Notes under the pieces: generated by a model
What the model was told of the DNA's origin: nothing
Databases searched by the model: none
What the model saw: the letters and a program-made list of their open reading frames with translations, nothing else
Position numbers and translations under genes: made by a program
Shown here: piece after piece, positions 4,960 to 7,445 of the stretch
Layout of the letters: every line of letters starts with the position of its first letter
Position numbering within the stretch: the stretch's first letter is position 1
NCBI GenBank assembly: GCA_028287545.1
Contig: JAQBPL010000307.1
Location: 1-7,445 of the forward strand
Length of the DNA: 7,445 nt
From: Vulcanimicrobiota bacterium
Lineage (GTDB): Bacteria > Eremiobacterota > Eremiobacteria > Baltobacterales > Baltobacteraceae
Reading direction: 5' to 3'

Positions 4960-7392
4960 TCAAACGGGGGCGGCGGCCTCTCTGGCTTCGTGGGTGGCCA
5001 TAGCGTCGATCAGGACCGGCTCGCCGATCCGGATCTCGATCATCCGGGCGGCGTCGACGCGGCGCCGGTAGGTCTCCTCGCGGAACTGCAGGACGACGTC
5101 GCGCGGGCGTTCCCGGTCGTTGCAGACGTAGATGCGCACGGCGCCCTGCGCGTCCTCGAACGCGACGGCTCCGACTTCGACCGGCGAGGTGCGCACCTCG
5201 TCGCTGACGTCGCGGCCCGCGTAATAGACGACGTACGGCTCGTCGGCCGACGCGAAGTCCATGTCGCCGACGACGATCTTGCGTTCCGCGTCGATGACGT
5301 ACGAGTGGCGCCGGCCGCCCCAATGGACGCGCACCGCGGCGGCGTAGGTCCAGTCGGGCGGCAGCAGCGGCGCGATGTGGGGGCGGCCGCTGGTGCGATA
5401 CCCGTCGAGCCCGCAGACGGTCTCGGCGACGGCCCAGAGGTACTTGGCGCCGGTCCACGGCGAGAGGTACATGCCGCGGTTCGTCAGTGACCCGCCGTCG
5501 AACCATTCGCCGAACTGGCCCGGCACCGTGTTGCGCGACGCGCCGCCTTCCATCGACTCGTAGATCGCCTCGAGCCAGTGCGCCGCCTCGCTGGGCGCGC
5601 CGTTGCGCGCCAGCGCGACCGCGAACCAGAGCGTGAGATCGGGCCACACGCCGCCGAGCAGCCCGAAGCCGTGCGAGGGAAAGTACCACGAGTCCGCCGT
5701 CGAGATCGTGCGCAAACCGACCGGCGTGATGAAGTCGGGCTCCATGAGGCGCTTGAGGATCGCCTTGCGCACCGCCGGCTCGGCGACCTCGAAGAGCACC
5801 GGAAAGACTTCGTCGGCCGTGAAGTTGTCCTGATAGTTGCCGTCGGTGTCGTAGTTGAGCACGAACGCCGAGGCGTCGGCGTTGAAGAGTTTCGACAGCA
5901 TCGCAGCGCGCAGCGCCGACGCTTCGGCCGAGTACTTCTCCCACGCAGCCCGATCGTCGACGACGGCCGCCAGCCGCGCCGACGCTTCGAGCGCGAAGTA
6001 CGCTTCGGCGTTGATCTCGGTGACCGCACCGTCGAGATTGTAGAGCGGGATGATGTTGCGCCACGACGTGATGCCGAACATGTCCAAGCCGCCGGCGCGG
6101 CAGAACAGCAGCCCGTGCGCGTCGCGCTGCGTGAGCATGTAGTCGGCGATCTTCGCGACGAGCGGGAAGATGCCGCGCAGCCACTCGTCGTCCAGCGTCG
6201 CGTTGTAGTGGTGGAAGATCGCGATGATGTGCAGCGGCGTGTCGTCGTTGACGTTGAGGTCGTACGTCGTCTTGTAGCCGTTGACGCCGCGCACGTACTC
6301 GACCACTTGACCGCTGGGCTCGAGGTTGCGGTTGAACAATTCGATCGCGTCGCGCGAGAACTGCGGCAAGAAGTAGTCGTAGCCGTGGACGAACCACGAC
6401 GTGTCGCGCGAGACCAGGATGTCGGATGGGGGAGAATTCGTCGAGCCCCAGCCCTGCGGATACTCCTTGATCACGCGCAGCATGTTGCACTTCGCCCACA
6501 CGACGCCGCGGTTGATCAGCGGCGCGGGGGTGAGAAAGCGCGCGTCGGCGAGCTTCTCGGCGTAGTAGCGTTCGGTCGCGGGCAGGGCGTCCGGGTCCTG
6601 CAGAAGCTGTTCGAGCACCGGCTTCGAGCGGTCGTCGCCGTCTTTGTGGAACACGACCGCGATGCGCAGCGATTCGCGGCCGCCCGGCGCGATGTCGAGC
6701 TGGTATTCGAACGCGCCGAAGATGCGCCGGCTGGCGAATTCCGCCAGTTGCGGGCTGATCTCGCCGAGGTGCGCGCCTTTCCCGAACGTGCCTTCCATCA
6801 TCGCCTGCAGCAGCGTCTGCTCGCGCAGCGCGACCACCACGGCCGAGGGTTCGCGCGAGCCGCCCCACCAGCGCACCCAGCCGGATTCCTCGCCGAACGA
6901 GCGGATGAAGCGCGAGCCTGCGTTCGCGCGCACCTCCTTCTCCGGCTCGCCGTAGAACCGCTGGCCGATCAGCAGCGCCCACGGAAAAACGCGCACGCTC
7001 GCCGGTGCGGCGGAGGCGTTGTGCACCGTGACGTCGATGACGAACGAGACGACGCGATCGTGCTTGGGTCCGTGCGGAACGTAGAACGCTTCGGTAACGT
7101 GCAGGTCGCGCGCGATGGCGAACTCGGCGATCTGCGCGTACGGCAGGAAGGTGAACTCGCGCGTTATCTGGTGCGGAAAGAGCGTGTCCTCCGCGCCGGC
7201 CCGGTACGCGATCTGATGCGTGCCGAAGATGATCTGGTCGGTGTCGGCGTCCCACAGGCCGCGTATTCCGCCCTTGGGCGTCGACGTCGCGAAGGTCTTG
7301 AAATTGCCGAGCGTCAGCCCAAAGGGCGTCTGCTCCTCGTGAAGGACGTACGCGCTGAGTTCGTTTCGCTGTGCATCGAAGGTCGGTCCCAC
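4960..7392 (-). CDS. Six-hairpin glycosidase, glycogen-debranching/GH63-GH15-like, 810 aa
   Basis: The layout is that of a large (alpha/alpha)6-barrel glycoside hydrolase. A beta-sandwich N-terminal domain spans about residues 1-255. The catalytic helical barrel spans about 270-665, and a small beta C-terminal domain about 670-800. Barrel motifs include SRDTSWFVHGYDYFLPQF (328-345) and YDLNVNDDTPLHIIAIFHHY (377-396). The late motifs are VPGQFGEWFDGGSLTNRG (623-640) and LSPWTGAKYLWAV (643-655). These are typical of the glycogen-debranching/GH15/GH63/GH94 superfamily. Likely acidic catalytic candidates are D330, the D383-D384 pair and E629, but I cannot assign them without an alignment. There is no signal peptide, so the enzyme is probably cytoplasmic and acts on an alpha-glucan, trehalose-like or glycosyl-glycerate substrate. 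GTG at 7392-7390 is preceded by AGAGGAGGGA, which fixes the start. It lies 12 nt after an upstream stop and 15 nt before the Pro/Thr-rich gene. Confidence 0.85.
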   Translation of the reverse strand: MGPTFDAQRNELSAYVLHEEQTPFGLTLGNFKTFATSTPKGGIRGLWDADTDQIIFGTHQIAYRAGAEDTLFPHQITREFTFLPYAQIAEFAIARDLHVTEAFYVPHGPKHDRVVSFVIDVTVHNASAAPASVRVFPWALLIGQRFYGEPEKEVRANAGSRFIRSFGEESGWVRWWGGSREPSAVVVALREQTLLQAMMEGTFGKGAHLGEISPQLAEFASRRIFGAFEYQLDIAPGGRESLRIAVVFHKDGDDRSKPVLEQLLQDPDALPATERYYAEKLADARFLTPAPLINRGVVWAKCNMLRVIKEYPQGWGSTNSPPSDILVSRDTSWFVHGYDYFLPQFSRDAIELFNRNLEPSGQVVEYVRGVNGYKTTYDLNVNDDTPLHIIAIFHHYNATLDDEWLRGIFPLVAKIADYMLTQRDAHGLLFCRAGGLDMFGITSWRNIIPLYNLDGAVTEINAEAYFALEASARLAAVVDDRAAWEKYSAEASALRAAMLSKLFNADASAFVLNYDTDGNYQDNFTADEVFPVLFEVAEPAVRKAILKRLMEPDFITPVGLRTISTADSWYFPSHGFGLLGGVWPDLTLWFAVALARNGAPSEAAHWLEAIYESMEGGASRNTVPGQFGEWFDGGSLTNRGMYLSPWTGAKYLWAVAETVCGLDGYRTSGRPHIAPLLPPDWTYAAAVRVHWGGRRHSYVIDAERKIVVGDMDFASADEPYVVYYAGRDVSDEVRTSPVEVGAVAFEDAQGAVRIYVCNDRERPRDVVLQFREETYRRRVDAARMIEIRIGEPVLIDAMATHEAREAAAPV

Positions 7393-7396
7393 GGAG

Positions 7397-7406
7397 TCCC
7401 TCCTCT
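7397..7406 (-). promoter_or_regulatory. Ribosome binding site of the glycosidase, overlapping the upstream stop
   Basis: The minus strand reads AGAGGAGGGA, with core GGAGG at 7403-7399 and 6 nt to the GTG at 7392. Its first two bases are the last two bases of the upstream TAG (7407-7405). This places the glycosidase initiation region where ribosomes finishing the previous gene will be, which suggests coupled expression. Confidence 0.75.
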
Positions 7407-7445
7407 ACCCGAGGGCGAACCACGTGGCCTCCCTGCATCCGGGGA
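7405..7445 (-). CDS. C-terminal end of an unidentified upstream gene
   Basis: The last 12 codons and the TAG stop (7407-7405) of a minus-strand frame enter from the right edge. The tail reads PGCREATWFALG. Third positions are G or C in 11 of 12 codons, and the stop sits 12 nt before the glycosidase start within its ribosome binding site. Both fit a real operon neighbour. Twelve residues are too few to name a family. The other two minus-strand frames here stay open into the glycosidase region but do not match its frame. Confidence 0.45.
   Translation of the reverse strand, partial: PGCREATWFALG

Noticed and set aside
4462..5490. 342-codon plus-strand ORF opposite the Pro/Thr-rich gene and the glycosidase end
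   Set aside because: It is Arg/Gly/Asp-rich with no motif, and is antisense to two better-supported genes.
4937..7438. 833-codon minus-strand ORF overlapping the glycosidase in another frame
   Set aside because: Its product is a monotonous Arg/Ala/Gly-rich sequence and shares the same bases as a clear glycosidase. It is a GC-driven shadow frame.
1..7445. Search by eye for CRISPR arrays, tRNA/rRNA genes, insertion sequences or attachment sites
   Set aside because: I saw no regularly spaced repeats, no terminal inverted repeats flanking a transposase and no tRNA cloverleaf.

Overview
The window is a GC-rich bacterial segment (strong G/C preference at third codon positions, few intergenic bases, ATG and GTG starts, clear Shine-Dalgarno sites). 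It is chromosomal in character: vitamin metabolism, polyamine-type decarboxylase, glycosidase. I see no transposase, integrase, tRNA, rRNA or CRISPR array. Gene content alone does not fix the taxon. The DXP-independent PdxS/PdxT route, an ECF-type BioY and the high GC would fit an uncultured terrestrial phylum such as Eremiobacterota, Dormibacterota or Chloroflexota, or an actinobacterium. This is a low-confidence guess.

Layout, left to right. Positions 1-78 hold the first 26 codons of a minus-strand fold-type-I PLP decarboxylase, with an extended -10 promoter at 110-118. A small unrecognised minus-strand gene (159-413) is divergent from bioY (483-1043), the only confident plus-strand gene. 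From 1044 rightwards everything is on the minus strand. Read in transcription order (right to left), the long block starts with the tail of an unknown gene (stop at 7405-7407). It continues with an 810-aa six-hairpin glycosidase (7392-4960), a membrane-anchored Pro/Thr-rich protein (4944-4519), pdxS (4453-3548), pdxT (3548-2949) and a possibly lectin-like 184-aa protein (2911-2357). A 240-bp intergenic region with three stem-loops (2117-2356) follows, then an HNH endonuclease (2116-1586) and two small coupled genes (1570-1382 and 1385 onward). The last of these has no stop before it runs antisense through the 3' half of bioY.

How the genes work together. PdxS and PdxT form the two-subunit pyridoxal 5'-phosphate synthase, and their 1-nt TGATG overlap implies tight coupling. 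PLP is also the cofactor of the decarboxylase at the left edge. BioY supplies biotin. The glycosidase and the Pro/Thr-rich protein are probably co-transcribed with pdxST by spacing, but no biochemical link is evident. The HNH gene and its two small partners form a separate compact unit preceded by strong hairpins. That unit and the antisense overlap with bioY are the least explained parts of the window.
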